The position numbers and the translations under genes were made by a program. From the NCBI RefSeq assembly GCF_042648445.1, contig NZ_JBHRYB010000013.1:124001-188000 (forward strand): DNA of 64,000 nucleotides, given 5' to 3'. Position 1 is the first letter of the stretch; every line of letters begins with the position of its first letter. Origin of the DNA: Bacterioplanoides pacificum (GTDB taxonomy: Bacteria; Pseudomonadota; Gammaproteobacteria; Pseudomonadales; Oceanobacteraceae). The notes beneath the pieces were generated by a model. The model was given only the letters and a program-made list of their open reading frames with translations, was not told where the DNA came from and did no database searches. Shown here one piece after another: positions 42,738-51,752 of this stretch.

Positions 42738-43967
42738 TTATTCAGCGTCGCTGGTGGCACCAATTTTATGGATCGACAAGTCAGCACCGTTAAATTCCTG
42801 CTCTTCATCGAGGCGAATACCAGACACCGCTTTCACCAGGCCATATACCAGGAAACCACCAACAACGGCCACCAGAATACCGGCCAGTGTTCCCACCAGC
42901 TGAGCCATAAAGGTCACCCCTCCCAGGCCTCCCAGGGCTTCTGTGCCAAAGATACCCGCAGCAATACCACCCCAGGCACCGCACAAGCCATGCAGCGGCC
43001 ATACACCCAGTACATCATCAAATTTCGGAAACTTGTTCTGTGCCAGAGTGAATACATAAACAAACAGACCACCGGCAACACCACCGACAATCAGGGCACC
43101 AATCGGGTGCAATAAGTCAGAGCCGGCACACACAGCCACCAGTCCGGCCAGTGGACCATTATGAATAAAGCCCGGGTCATTACGACCAACGATCATAGCG
43201 ACAATTGTGCCACCCACCATAGCCATCAGGCTGTTCACTGCTACCAGGCCCGAAATCCCATCCAGCGTCTGAGCTGACATCACGTTAAAACCAAACCAGC
43301 CCACTGCCAGAATCCAGGCACCCAGTGCCAGAAACGGAATATTTGATGGTGCAAAAGCCACCACTTTGCCATTACGGTAGCGGCCTTTCCGCGAGCCCAG
43401 CATGGTAATAGCAGCAAACGCGATCCAGCCACCCACACCATGTACCACCACAGAACCGGCGAAATCGTGGAACGGCGCACCAAAGGTACTTTCTAACCAG
43501 CTCTGAAAGCCATAATTACCATTCCAGATAATGCCTTCAAACAACGGATAAACAAAAGCAACCGTTAATGCCGAAGCAATTAGAATCGGATAAAATTTTG
43601 CCCGTTCAGCAATACCACCGGAAACAATCGCCGGAATAGCAGCTGCAAAGGTCAGCAGGAAGAAAAATTTTACCAGCTCATAACCATTGTTCTGAGTCAG
43701 TTCCGTTGCACTGGCAAAGAAATCCACGCCATACGCAATCTGATAACCGATAAAAAAATACGCCAGCGTCGACACGCCGAAATCGGTAATAATCTTCACC
43801 AGCGCATTCACCTGGTTTTTATGGCGTACAGTACCAACTTCCAGAAAAGCAAACCCGGCGTGCATCGCCAGCACCATGATGGCGCCCAGCAGAATAAACA
43901 TGGTGTTAGCACTCTGCATCAGCGTTTCAACGGCACTATTGATACTGGTTACGTCAAGATTTTCCAC
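42738..43967 (-). CDS. amtB: Ammonium transporter AmtB
   Basis: 409-aa ammonium channel with 11 membrane segments. Seen: GFAFLEVGTVRHKN, HDFAGSVVVHGVGGWIAF (first pore His) and WPLHGLCGAWGGIAAGIFG (second pore His). There is no signal peptide, unlike E. coli AmtB. The start is a GTG at 43967 after AGAGG; the frame is open back to 44063. No glnK lies next to it. A sigma-54 promoter and two NtrC boxes lie upstream, so it should be induced under nitrogen limitation. Confidence 0.93.
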   Translation of the reverse strand: MENLDVTSINSAVETLMQSANTMFILLGAIMVLAMHAGFAFLEVGTVRHKNQVNALVKIITDFGVSTLAYFFIGYQIAYGVDFFASATELTQNNGYELVKFFFLLTFAAAIPAIVSGGIAERAKFYPILIASALTVAFVYPLFEGIIWNGNYGFQSWLESTFGAPFHDFAGSVVVHGVGGWIAFAAITMLGSRKGRYRNGKVVAFAPSNIPFLALGAWILAVGWFGFNVMSAQTLDGISGLVAVNSLMAMVGGTIVAMIVGRNDPGFIHNGPLAGLVAVCAGSDLLHPIGALIVGGVAGGLFVYVFTLAQNKFPKFDDVLGVWPLHGLCGAWGGIAAGIFGTEALGGLGGVTFMAQLVGTLAGILVAVVGGFLVYGLVKAVSGIRLDEEQEFNGADLSIHKIGATSDAE

Positions 43968-44103
43968 CTGAGACCCTCTCTCATTGTCATTGTGTTTTAG
44001 CCTGCACACCCGGAACTGCCTTGGTGCGTTGCAATCAGCCCCTGCCACCGTTTGAAGCATCAACCAATTAGCGGCTAAAAATTGTTGTCTTTGGCATTAC
44101 ATA

Positions 44104-44130
44104 ACTCAGCCATCAGCAGAATGCGTACCA
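44104..44130 (-). promoter_or_regulatory. Sigma-54 promoter of amtB
   Basis: On the minus strand TGGTACGCATTCTGCT (44130-44115) matches the sigma-54 consensus TGGCACG-N4-TTGCW at all key positions, with GG and GC exactly ten bases apart. The predicted transcription start is near 44104, which gives a leader of about 137 bases. Confidence 0.72.
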
Positions 44131-44551
44131 ACTTTGTCGGCAATGTCCGGATAAGCAGAAAAAAGCGTTATAAAACAAGCCTGACGCGCCTAAACAAAGG
44201 CATTAACACGCGGAGATTAAAGCCAGTCAGGAGAATATTGTCAGGATGAGCGCCTCATCAGAAGGCAACAACCCGGCACCAATCCTGCAAATAAGGCACT
44301 GCTATTGTGCTTTCGAATCCATAGCGCACCACTAGAGTGCAACTGTGTTTTTTGTAATTAATAGCGGACAGATTCGCGATCTTCTCCTGGCGCAGGTACA
44401 CTGCCGGTTTTACTGATTGTTTTATTGATATGCTCCTTTCCCTGTTACAGCGCCTGCGGCCGGCTGACGCCGGTATACTACTGATGTCAGGGCCTGTTAA
44501 CGCCCCGACAAACAGGTAAAATGGCTGTTTTCCCAGCCCGATCATGATGCC
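44131..44551. other. amtB-mnmC intergenic region
   Basis: Besides the NtrC boxes and sigma-54 promoter, this stretch has no gene I can support. A TATACT at about 44474 could be a -10 box for mnmC, but its -35 is not convincing. Confidence 0.4.
44295..44341 (-). promoter_or_regulatory. Two NtrC binding sites (enhancer of amtB)
   Basis: Two GCAC-N7-GTGC dyads, at 44296-44310 (GCACTGCTATTGTGC) and 44327-44340 plus flanks (CGCACCACTAGAGTGCA, 44325-44341). Both fit the NtrC consensus TGCACY-N5-RGTGCA. Their centres are about 30 bases apart, close to three helix turns, and lie about 200 and 230 bases upstream of the predicted start, normal for an enhancer. Confidence 0.72.
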
Positions 44552-46594
44552 GTGCCCAACACACCAAAACACCCGACCCCTGATAACAAGCCACTGACCA
44601 GCCCGGAGCTGAGCTGGAACGAGCAAGGCTTACCTGTTTCACAACAGTTTGACGATCCTTATTTTTCCGTAGACGACGGCCTTAATGAAAGCCGCTATGT
44701 GTTCCTGCAACACAACAACCTGCCACAACGCTGGCAACACTGGCAGGGAGAGTTCGATATCGTCGAAACCGGTTTTGGTACCGGACTTAACTTTCTGATG
44801 ACCTGGCAAAGCTTCGCAGCAAGCCTGAAGCAAGCGACTGACAACGATCTCTGGTTACATTACACCAGCATCGAAAAATTCCCGTTAAACCGCGAAGAGT
44901 TGCAGCAGGCCATGGCACTGTGGCCGGAACTGGATGAATTTACCCGGCTCTTACTGCAGCAGTATCCGCTGCCGATCAAAGGATTCCATCAGCTGATCTG
45001 GCCCCAGCATAAGGTTCAGTTAACCCTGGTGTTTGGTGATGTACACGATTGCCTGCCGCAACTGAGTGGCCCGGTTCACGCCTGGTACCTGGATGGCTTT
45101 GCACCGTCGAAAAACCCGGAGATGTGGCGCGACTCCCTGTTCCGCCAGATGCGTCGTCTGCATGCCATGCATCCCGGCCAGCCTGCCACGGTAGCAACCT
45201 TTACCGCAGCAGGTATCGTGCGCCGCGGTATCCGGGGGGCAGGTTTTGAGGTAGCTAAAGTTGCGGGCTTCGGTCGCAAGCGGGAAATGCTGGCAGGCCG
45301 CTATACGCAGCAAAACGGCCCGGAGCTGCCGCCACCACACTGGCACAAGCCCTGGCTACTGAATCGTCCGGACCAGCAAAAACCGGATGAAGTACTGATC
45401 GTGGGTGCCGGTCTGGCAGGTTGCAGCACCGCCAGGGCGCTGGCTGAACGCGGCATCAAAGTCACCCTGGTCGACCGCCTTGGCGTCGCACAAGGCGCGT
45501 CCGGTAACCCGCAGGGCGGTCTGTACGTCAAACTGGCAGCGGGCGATAACGCCATCCATACCGACTTCTATCTGACTGCGTATCAATCCAGCCTGCGCCA
45601 GGTAGTGAATGTCCTCGGGCGTGGGGAGAAGGAAGGACAGTGGCATAACTGTGGCGTGCTGCAGCTGGCTTACGATGATAAAGAAGCACGGCGCCAGCAG
45701 AAATTTTTGCAGGCCCGGAGCTACCCTGAAGAACTGGTTCAGGCAGTAAACGCCGAACAGGCCAGCCGTCTGGCAGGTTGCCCACAAACCTGCGGTGGCC
45801 TCTTTTTTCCTCAGGCTGGCTGGGTATCTCCGGCCGGATTTTGTCAGGCGCTGATCAACCACCCCAATATCGTTTTCAGCCAGCATTCTGTCGAGACTCT
45901 CAGCCATAACGGTCAGAACTGGCAACTGCTCACTTCAGCGGGGGACACTCTGAACAGTGAGCAGGTTGTTATTGCCACCGCAGCCGATGCCCGTCACTTA
46001 TTGCCCGAAGCCTATTTACCGGTTAAACATATCCGTGGCCAGCTGTCCATTCTTGATACCAGCCTGGTGCCGGATATCAACACCGTATTATGTGCCCGTT
46101 CCTATATGGCGCCATCCCGCCACGGCTTAACCTGCCTCGGGGCCACGTATAATCTGAATGATGATGAGACACAAATACGCGCTGCAGACCATCAGACAAA
46201 CCTGAATCATCTGACGGACTTTGGTCCGGCCTGGCAACAGGTCGATCCTGAAAGTGTGGTTCAGGGCCGGGTCGGGTTTCGCTGCACCACCCCGGATTAT
46301 TTACCAATGGTTGGTGCAGTAGCCAATCGTGAGGCTTTTATTGAAAGTTTCCGGCCGATGGTGAAAAACGCCAAACAGGTTCCGGCCGTGACGGCTCCGC
46401 AGCTTCCCGGCCTGTGGCTTAATATCGGTCACGGTTCACGCGGCCTGGCCTCTGCACCCTTATGTGCGCAATTACTGGCGGCCCAGATCTGCGCTGCAGC
46501 ATTACCGCTCAGCAGTGATATTCAGGAGGCTCTGTGGCCAGGGCGATTTTTATTAAGAGATATGATCCGGCGTAAAATCCCGGAAGCGCTATAG
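44552..46594 (+). CDS. mnmC: Bifunctional tRNA 5-methylaminomethyl-2-thiouridine synthesis protein MnmC
   Basis: 680 aa with two enzymes of the wobble-uridine pathway. Residues 1-250: SAM-dependent methyltransferase (VETGFGTGLNFL, YLDGFAPSKNPEMW). Residues 270-680: FAD-dependent oxidoreductase that removes the carboxymethyl group (VLIVGAGLAGCSTARALAERG, NIGHGSRGLASAPL). The start is a GTG. The length matches E. coli MnmC. Divergent from amtB. Confidence 0.95.
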   Translation: MPNTPKHPTPDNKPLTSPELSWNEQGLPVSQQFDDPYFSVDDGLNESRYVFLQHNNLPQRWQHWQGEFDIVETGFGTGLNFLMTWQSFAASLKQATDNDLWLHYTSIEKFPLNREELQQAMALWPELDEFTRLLLQQYPLPIKGFHQLIWPQHKVQLTLVFGDVHDCLPQLSGPVHAWYLDGFAPSKNPEMWRDSLFRQMRRLHAMHPGQPATVATFTAAGIVRRGIRGAGFEVAKVAGFGRKREMLAGRYTQQNGPELPPPHWHKPWLLNRPDQQKPDEVLIVGAGLAGCSTARALAERGIKVTLVDRLGVAQGASGNPQGGLYVKLAAGDNAIHTDFYLTAYQSSLRQVVNVLGRGEKEGQWHNCGVLQLAYDDKEARRQQKFLQARSYPEELVQAVNAEQASRLAGCPQTCGGLFFPQAGWVSPAGFCQALINHPNIVFSQHSVETLSHNGQNWQLLTSAGDTLNSEQVVIATAADARHLLPEAYLPVKHIRGQLSILDTSLVPDINTVLCARSYMAPSRHGLTCLGATYNLNDDETQIRAADHQTNLNHLTDFGPAWQQVDPESVVQGRVGFRCTTPDYLPMVGAVANREAFIESFRPMVKNAKQVPAVTAPQLPGLWLNIGHGSRGLASAPLCAQLLAAQICAAALPLSSDIQEALWPGRFLLRDMIRRKIPEAL

Positions 46595-46644
46595 CCAGCC
46601 CGGAAGCAGTATCACCATCAGATGTCGCGGCGCAGAGAAGTGGG

Positions 46645-46869
46645 TCAGACAACCCGTTTGATGTGTTTGCGTTTCGCCTCAGCCCGGGCCTTGCTCTGGG
46701 CCTGCTCACCGTTCAAACGAATATCACGCATGACTTGCTCCAGTTCCGCACAACAATCACGGATATCCGCCAGCTGCGCCTTAAGCGCATCGACATCTTG
46801 CATCGCATCAGAAATGCGTCGCTTAAGTCTGACTTGCTGAATATCACTGATGCGTTTCAAAGATGCCAA
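46645..46869 (-). CDS. Small coiled-coil protein
   Basis: 74 aa or less, one amphipathic helix with heptads (MQDVDALKAQLADIRDCCAELEQVMRDIRLN) and a basic tail (KRKHIKRVV). The frame starts with TTG at 46869 or 46860, overlapping the stop of the YheU-like gene (TTTGA), so translation is probably coupled. No family recognised. Confidence 0.5.
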   Translation of the reverse strand: MASLKRISDIQQVRLKRRISDAMQDVDALKAQLADIRDCCAELEQVMRDIRLNGEQAQSKARAEAKRKHIKRVV

Positions 46870-47141
46870 CCGTGCTGTTTCAGAACCTGCGTCATTTCAA
46901 TGTGGCAGGTCTGCTGCACCGGGTCAAATAAAAGTGTCGCCTGGCCGGATTCTAGCTGTGCCAGTACCTGAGCTTTTTTATCCGCCAGAGAAAACTGGTA
47001 ATCGCCATAATCCGTACCTTCACGGCCGACGAAATCTTCAAGGATGGCATCCAGCGCCTCACGACTGAGCTGCTGGTACGGCACGGCGATAACCCCCTCT
47101 TCCGGGGCATCATCCAGCTGTGGAGGAAGGTCGTTAGTCAT
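46857..47141 (-). CDS. YheU / UPF0270 family protein
   Basis: 94 aa. It matches the UPF0270 pattern: IAVPYQQLSREALDAILEDF, VGREGTDYGDYQFSL, and QVLAQLESGQATLLFD. Function unknown in all family members. It lies 3 bases after the stop of the gene at 47145-47591, in the same direction, and is followed by the coiled-coil gene. Confidence 0.85.
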   Translation of the reverse strand: MTNDLPPQLDDAPEEGVIAVPYQQLSREALDAILEDFVGREGTDYGDYQFSLADKKAQVLAQLESGQATLLFDPVQQTCHIEMTQVLKQHGWHL

Positions 47142-47144
47142 AAT

Positions 47145-47591
47145 TCAGACGGCAAAACCGGCTTCCCGTTCCCATTCACAGCTCATCCGCAGCTCGGCAT
47201 CGGAAGGCGCATGGCTGCCCTGCTCGGCCTGCCAGTGAAAGGTGTGTTTACCCGACAATTCGGTTTCCAGATGAACGGTCGCGTTAACCCAATACATGCT
47301 TTTCAGCAGGGTTTCAAACTGCTTCAGCCAGTGCTCCCATTCGTATTCCACCGCTTTATAAGAGGCGGCAAAGTGGATCAGCTGAGTCTGATAAGTACCG
47401 CTGAACACATCTTCCCCAGGCATAGAAAACATCTCCCGGCATAACAAAGACCACTCATCATCAACCCCTAAAGGCAGATTCTGAATCGAACTCCAGTTAG
47501 CGCGCCGCTGCAACCGGGCACTGAACGGGTCGGCAGCGGGAATATGGCGAATCACGCCATACACAACGGATTCCTGATCAAACTGAGACAC
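47145..47591 (-). CDS. Uncharacterised 148-aa protein
   Basis: Soluble and acidic, rich in Trp and His (WSSIQNLPLGVDDEW, YEWEHWLKQFETLLKSMYW, KHTFHWQAEQG). No signal peptide. I recognise no family. First gene of a three-gene unit with the YheU-like gene. Confidence 0.65.
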   Translation of the reverse strand: MSQFDQESVVYGVIRHIPAADPFSARLQRRANWSSIQNLPLGVDDEWSLLCREMFSMPGEDVFSGTYQTQLIHFAASYKAVEYEWEHWLKQFETLLKSMYWVNATVHLETELSGKHTFHWQAEQGSHAPSDAELRMSCEWEREAGFAV

Positions 47592-47712
47592 ACGATGTCC
47601 TTACCACTAAAAAGCTGTATGAATCATAGCTGAAACCCGGCAACCACAAAACCCTTCTTTTGCGAACCGCCCGGCAATCCGGAAAATTACTGCAAGCACT
47701 TGATTCTTAAAC

Positions 47713-47744
47713 AAAAAAGCCCTTACTTCGGGGAAGTAAGGGCT
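47713..47744 (-). terminator. Rho-independent terminator of phaC
   Basis: On the minus strand, a 12-bp perfect stem AGCCCTTACTTC / GAAGTAAGGGCT with a three-base loop, followed by T6. It lies 21 bases after the phaC stop. Confidence 0.93.
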
Positions 47745-47764
47745 GTGCTTAGCGACACTCTTGG

Positions 47765-49579
47765 TTATTTCGCTACTACGTCAATAATACGCTGTTTGAC
47801 GTAACGGCCCGGAGCGTCCTCAATGACGGCCAGTTTGCCGGAACCCGGCTGCCGTACTTCTACCATCTCCATATCGCCTTGCTGTAATACCCACTGTTGC
47901 CAGTCGAGCCACCAGGAACCTTCGTGGTTTGTGCTTCCCTGGTACCACTCTTCCGGGGTATCGGCCAGCTTTTCATTCGTCCAGTAACCGTATTTATTGG
48001 CCTCCGGCGGGTTAACAATACCGGCAATATGACCAGAACCACCTAACACAAAGCGATTATTGCCGCCCAGCACTCTGGCACCGGTGTAGGTTGTCTGCCA
48101 TAAGGCAATATGATCCTGAGCCGTGGAGATAAAATACCCGGGGACCTTAACGCTGCCGAGATCAATCGTCACACCATCCAGCTCCAGTGCATCTTTTTCA
48201 ATCAGCAGATTATTCAGGTACATATTACGTAAATAATAGGAGTGCATGGTAGCCGGCAGATTAGTACTGTCGGTATTCCAGTACAATAAATCAAATGCAG
48301 CCGGGCGTTCGCCTTTCAGGTAATTATTAATAAAGAACGACCAGAACAGATCGTTTTCACGCAGGGTATTAAAACTGAACGCCATCTGACGACCGTCATA
48401 ATAACCCAGAGCATCCATCTGCTTCTCCAGAGCGGCAATGGCAGTTTCGTTAATAAACACACCAATTTCACCCGGACTGGAAAAGTCCATCAGAGTCGCC
48501 ATAAATGTGGCTGACTTAATGCTCTCTTTTTTCTTTTTCTTCTGATAAGCCAGCGTCGCTGACAATAACGTGCCACCCAGACAATAACCAATGGCATTTA
48601 CTTCTTTTTCACCGGTCGCCTGCTCGATCGCCTCAATGGCGGCTTGCGGACCTTCCAGTAAATAGTCGGCAAAACCTTTATTACGCAATGATGGTCCCGG
48701 GTTTACCCAGGAAATAACAAACACGGTATGTCCCTGATCCACCAGCCATTTAATAAATGAGTTTTTCTCGCGCATATCGAGAATATAAAATTTATTAATA
48801 AAAGGCGGAATCACCAGCAGCGGGCGTTTAAACGTTTGCTGAGTGGTTGGGGTGTACTGAATAAGCTGCATCAGATCATTCTGATACACCACTTTACCTG
48901 GGGTGGTCGCCAGATTGCGGCCAACCTGAAACGCACTGGTATCTGTCATGGCAACATTTAATGCACCACTGACACTGGTTTCCAGATCTTCCAGCAGCTG
49001 CTCCATACCGGCAACCAGGTTAGAACCGCCGGTTTCCATGGTTTTACGAATGACTTCCGGATTCAGACCAGCAAAGTTGGTTGGTGATAGCGCATTAATA
49101 TACTGCCGCACCAGATATTCAACTTTCTGCCGCGAGTGATCACTTAATCCGTCCGTTTCATGCACCATTTTCATCAGCGTTTTGCCCTGTAACAGGTAAA
49201 GCTGCTTGATGTAATCAAACAATGGGTTGTCAGACCACTGCGCATCATTAAAGCGGCGATCCCCCCGTTCAGGAATGATAACGGGTTCAACCTCCTGACC
49301 GAGAAAACGCAGTGCGGTTTTCTGAAACAGCTCCTGCTGCTGTTTAACCAGCTCCATCTGATCAGCCAGCACTTTTTCCGGACGGGTAATCATGGCTTCA
49401 CCCAGTTCGCGGAACGACTCACTGAAGTCTGTCAGCACCGAAGCCGCCGGGTCTTCTGCTGACGTCGACTGCTTCGCCATTTTTTCCCATAAGCGACCAT
49501 AATGCTCAGCGGCCTGACCCGCCATGTCAAAAAAGTCTCTGATCGCCGTGTCCATGTTTTCCGTGGGCAAACCCTTCAT
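47765..49579 (-). CDS. phaC: Class I poly(3-hydroxyalkanoate) synthase PhaC
   Basis: 604-aa granule-bound enzyme that polymerises (R)-3-hydroxyacyl-CoA. Seen: lipase-like box GYCLGG with catalytic Cys333, Asp489 in AQDHIALWQ and His517 in GSGHIAG. The N-terminal 200 residues form the PhaC_N domain. Length and the lack of a nearby phaE or phaR support class I. No phaA/phaB lies next to it. Alone in its transcription unit with its own terminator; the phasin gene is just upstream. Confidence 0.95.
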   Translation of the reverse strand: MKGLPTENMDTAIRDFFDMAGQAAEHYGRLWEKMAKQSTSAEDPAASVLTDFSESFRELGEAMITRPEKVLADQMELVKQQQELFQKTALRFLGQEVEPVIIPERGDRRFNDAQWSDNPLFDYIKQLYLLQGKTLMKMVHETDGLSDHSRQKVEYLVRQYINALSPTNFAGLNPEVIRKTMETGGSNLVAGMEQLLEDLETSVSGALNVAMTDTSAFQVGRNLATTPGKVVYQNDLMQLIQYTPTTQQTFKRPLLVIPPFINKFYILDMREKNSFIKWLVDQGHTVFVISWVNPGPSLRNKGFADYLLEGPQAAIEAIEQATGEKEVNAIGYCLGGTLLSATLAYQKKKKKESIKSATFMATLMDFSSPGEIGVFINETAIAALEKQMDALGYYDGRQMAFSFNTLRENDLFWSFFINNYLKGERPAAFDLLYWNTDSTNLPATMHSYYLRNMYLNNLLIEKDALELDGVTIDLGSVKVPGYFISTAQDHIALWQTTYTGARVLGGNNRFVLGGSGHIAGIVNPPEANKYGYWTNEKLADTPEEWYQGSTNHEGSWWLDWQQWVLQQGDMEMVEVRQPGSGKLAVIEDAPGRYVKQRIIDVVAK

Positions 49580-49633
49580 ACTCCACCTTTTCCGTAATTG
49601 ACAGAATATTAAACCCGACCTTTTTCAGGCCCT

Positions 49634-49670
49634 AAAAAGGCCACCGAGACCGGTTAAGATCAGGGTGGCC
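49634..49670 (-). terminator. Terminator of the phasin gene
   Basis: On the minus strand GGCCACC / GGTGGCC arms around an 18-base loop, then T5. The long loop makes it a moderate terminator, 21 bases after the phasin stop. Confidence 0.6.
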
Positions 49671-49690
49671 CAATTTAAAAAAACCGAGGT

Positions 49691-50080
49691 TTAAGAAGCT
49701 TTGGTTTTAGCCGCTGGCTTAGCAGCCGTTGTGGTGGTTGCAGCGGCAGAAGAACGAGCTTCTTCCATCAGTGTCTCAACCTGGGTTTTAAAATCCATCG
49801 CCATGTCAGACAGGGCTTTTGCATCATCCATGATTTTTTTGTTCAGAGAGCTGGCAACTTCTGCCTGACTGGCGGTGAACGCACGCATAGATTCTGCATC
49901 TTTCACGTCTGACGCTTTTTTCATCTGATCCAGACCCAGGTCCGCGTATGACTTAATAGCGTTCAGTTGGAACTCAGTCATTTTTTCCATGTTATCAACA
50001 ACCAGAGTGTTGAATTTAGACATGGGTGCGTACATGGTTTTGGCTTGTTCGGCGAAAGCGTTAAGAATGTTTTCTTGCAT
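49691..50080 (-). CDS. Phasin family protein
   Basis: 129-aa amphipathic helical protein that coats PHA granules. Seen: MYAPMSKFNTLVVDNMEKMTE and a long helix to about residue 110, with an Ala/Lys/Pro-rich tail (AAKPAAKTKAS) like the PhaF/PhaP tails that bind DNA or PHA. Located directly upstream of phaC. A GGAG-type site precedes the ATG. Confidence 0.88.
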   Translation of the reverse strand: MQENILNAFAEQAKTMYAPMSKFNTLVVDNMEKMTEFQLNAIKSYADLGLDQMKKASDVKDAESMRAFTASQAEVASSLNKKIMDDAKALSDMAMDFKTQVETLMEEARSSAAATTTTAAKPAAKTKAS

Positions 50081-50264
50081 GGTTTTGCTCCTTCAAAGGT
50101 CTTATGGCCGTAGTGGTAATCACATACTAAGTGAATTTATCTTACAGTTACATGACATCTGCCACTGAAAGTAACGCTTTATTGATTAAAATCAGTCCTT
50201 GTTCTGAGACTTCGGGAACAAAGGTAACAATAAAAAAATTAACTGGAAATTCCTGCGTTATATG

Positions 50265-50516
50265 CTAACTGTCAGACTTGTCACTTTTCGTGCCAGACAT
50301 CATGGAAAACATCATTTCCTGAAACTGCCCCATGGCATTCATACCCTCCTTCATCATCGGCTGATACAAGGACAACGGATCATAACCCTCCTCTCCGGCC
50401 TGCATTTTTTCGACCATTTGGTTAAATATTTCCTGCTGTAAGGTCTTTACATCCGGCAAACCCAACACCTGGCGGAATTCGTCGGGTGTCATATCAAAGG
50501 TCACATTTATTTTCAT
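50265..50516 (-). CDS. DUF6489-like small protein
   Basis: 83 aa starting MKINVTFDMTPDEFRQVLGLP, a pattern I associate with the DUF6489 family that often sits beside PHA genes. Met-rich C-terminal half (GQFQEMMFSMMSG). Function unknown; a role in granules is likely from context. Separated from the phasin by about 185 bases that probably hold the phasin promoter. Confidence 0.7.
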   Translation of the reverse strand: MKINVTFDMTPDEFRQVLGLPDVKTLQQEIFNQMVEKMQAGEEGYDPLSLYQPMMKEGMNAMGQFQEMMFSMMSGTKSDKSDS

Positions 50517-50575
50517 AATTTTTCCCTATTAAGTTAGGGCCAGTTAACAGGCACCAAGAAATTTTCACGCCCGGA

Positions 50576-51739
50576 TCACTCATGGTCACGCAGCCCGGTT
50601 AATGTCAGCAACAATGCCACCATGGCAACAATAGCACTGCATAAAAACACCAGTGATCCGCTTGTTGCTTGCCATAGCTGACCACTGGCCGCTGCTCCAA
50701 GAGCACTCCCCAGGCCGAAACCAATACTGGAGTACAATGCCTGGCCCCGCGCCTGACTGCCAGGCGAAAAATAATTCTGCACGTAACGCATCGCCACAGC
50801 GTGCATCACGCCAAAACTGAAAGCGTGGAGCAGCTGGGCAACAACCAGCCACATCCAGTGGCCAACATACGTCGCGATCAGCCACCAGCGAATGGCTGTC
50901 AGCAACAGACTTAACACAATCCAGTTACGCCAGCTCAGCGTCGCCATGACACGGTAAAATTGCCAGAATAAAATCACTTCGGCAAATACCCCTAACGACC
51001 ATAACAAACCGGTTTCGGTTTTATTGTAACCATTGTCCTGCAGGTAAATACTGAAGAAGGTGTAATACGCACCATGGCTGATTTGTAACAGGATGCTGAT
51101 CAGAATAAACACCACAACCGGACGCTGGCACGCTTCTTTTAAAAAGCTCCGCTGGCTACTGACATGACCATCCCGGCGATAATCGGCGGCCCGGAACAAC
51201 AGGCTGTTAAGCACAATCAGCAGCATTGTCAGCAGCATGACCAGTGGTAACCAACCCACACTCACCACATCAAACAGCAGGCCCAGCAACAGGACGATAA
51301 CAATAAAGCCAACCGACCCCCATAAACGGATACGCGAATATTCATCGATGCGATTTTTCAGCGCCTGCATGGTAATAGCTTCGTACTGAGGCAACATGGC
51401 AGCCCAGAAAAAACCATAAGCTAACATCACCAACAGCATGCCGCTGAAGCTATCCACCAGCCATACCAGACTGAAACACAGCGCCGTCAGCAACCCGGCC
51501 ACACGCACCATAATAATTGGCGACGAAAAATAGCCGGCCCACCAGGCCCATAGATTAGGAGCGATAACCCGCACCACAGCCAGCGACGCCATCAGAGTAC
51601 CGATTTGTCCGGCCGAAAACTGGCGTTGCTGCAGGAACAGCCCCCAGAATGGTGCGACACACCCCAGCAGGGAAAAATAGAAAAAATAAAAAGAAGACAG
51701 GCGGCGATGCGGAACGCCCGAAACAGAGTGTTCAGTCAT
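50576..51739 (-). CDS. MFS transporter (HcaT-like)
   Basis: 387-aa transporter with 12 membrane segments. The N-terminus SSFYFFYFSLLGCVAPFWGLFLQ and the RLWGSVGFI motif fit the 3-phenylpropionate/nucleoside MFS branch, here as in Pseudomonas next to aroC and prmB. Start at 51739; the frame runs back to 51775 as TTG across the aroC stop. No ribosome site is clear. Confidence 0.85.
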   Translation of the reverse strand: MTEHSVSGVPHRRLSSFYFFYFSLLGCVAPFWGLFLQQRQFSAGQIGTLMASLAVVRVIAPNLWAWWAGYFSSPIIMVRVAGLLTALCFSLVWLVDSFSGMLLVMLAYGFFWAAMLPQYEAITMQALKNRIDEYSRIRLWGSVGFIVIVLLLGLLFDVVSVGWLPLVMLLTMLLIVLNSLLFRAADYRRDGHVSSQRSFLKEACQRPVVVFILISILLQISHGAYYTFFSIYLQDNGYNKTETGLLWSLGVFAEVILFWQFYRVMATLSWRNWIVLSLLLTAIRWWLIATYVGHWMWLVVAQLLHAFSFGVMHAVAMRYVQNYFSPGSQARGQALYSSIGFGLGSALGAAASGQLWQATSGSLVFLCSAIVAMVALLLTLTGLRDHE

Positions 51740-51752
51740 CGCCGGAAAAGGG

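Noticed and set aside
44027..44043. A second sigma-54-like sequence (TGGCAGGGGCTGATTGC on the minus strand)
   Set aside because: The GG and GC are twelve bases apart, not ten, so it does not fit; the site at 44115-44130 does.
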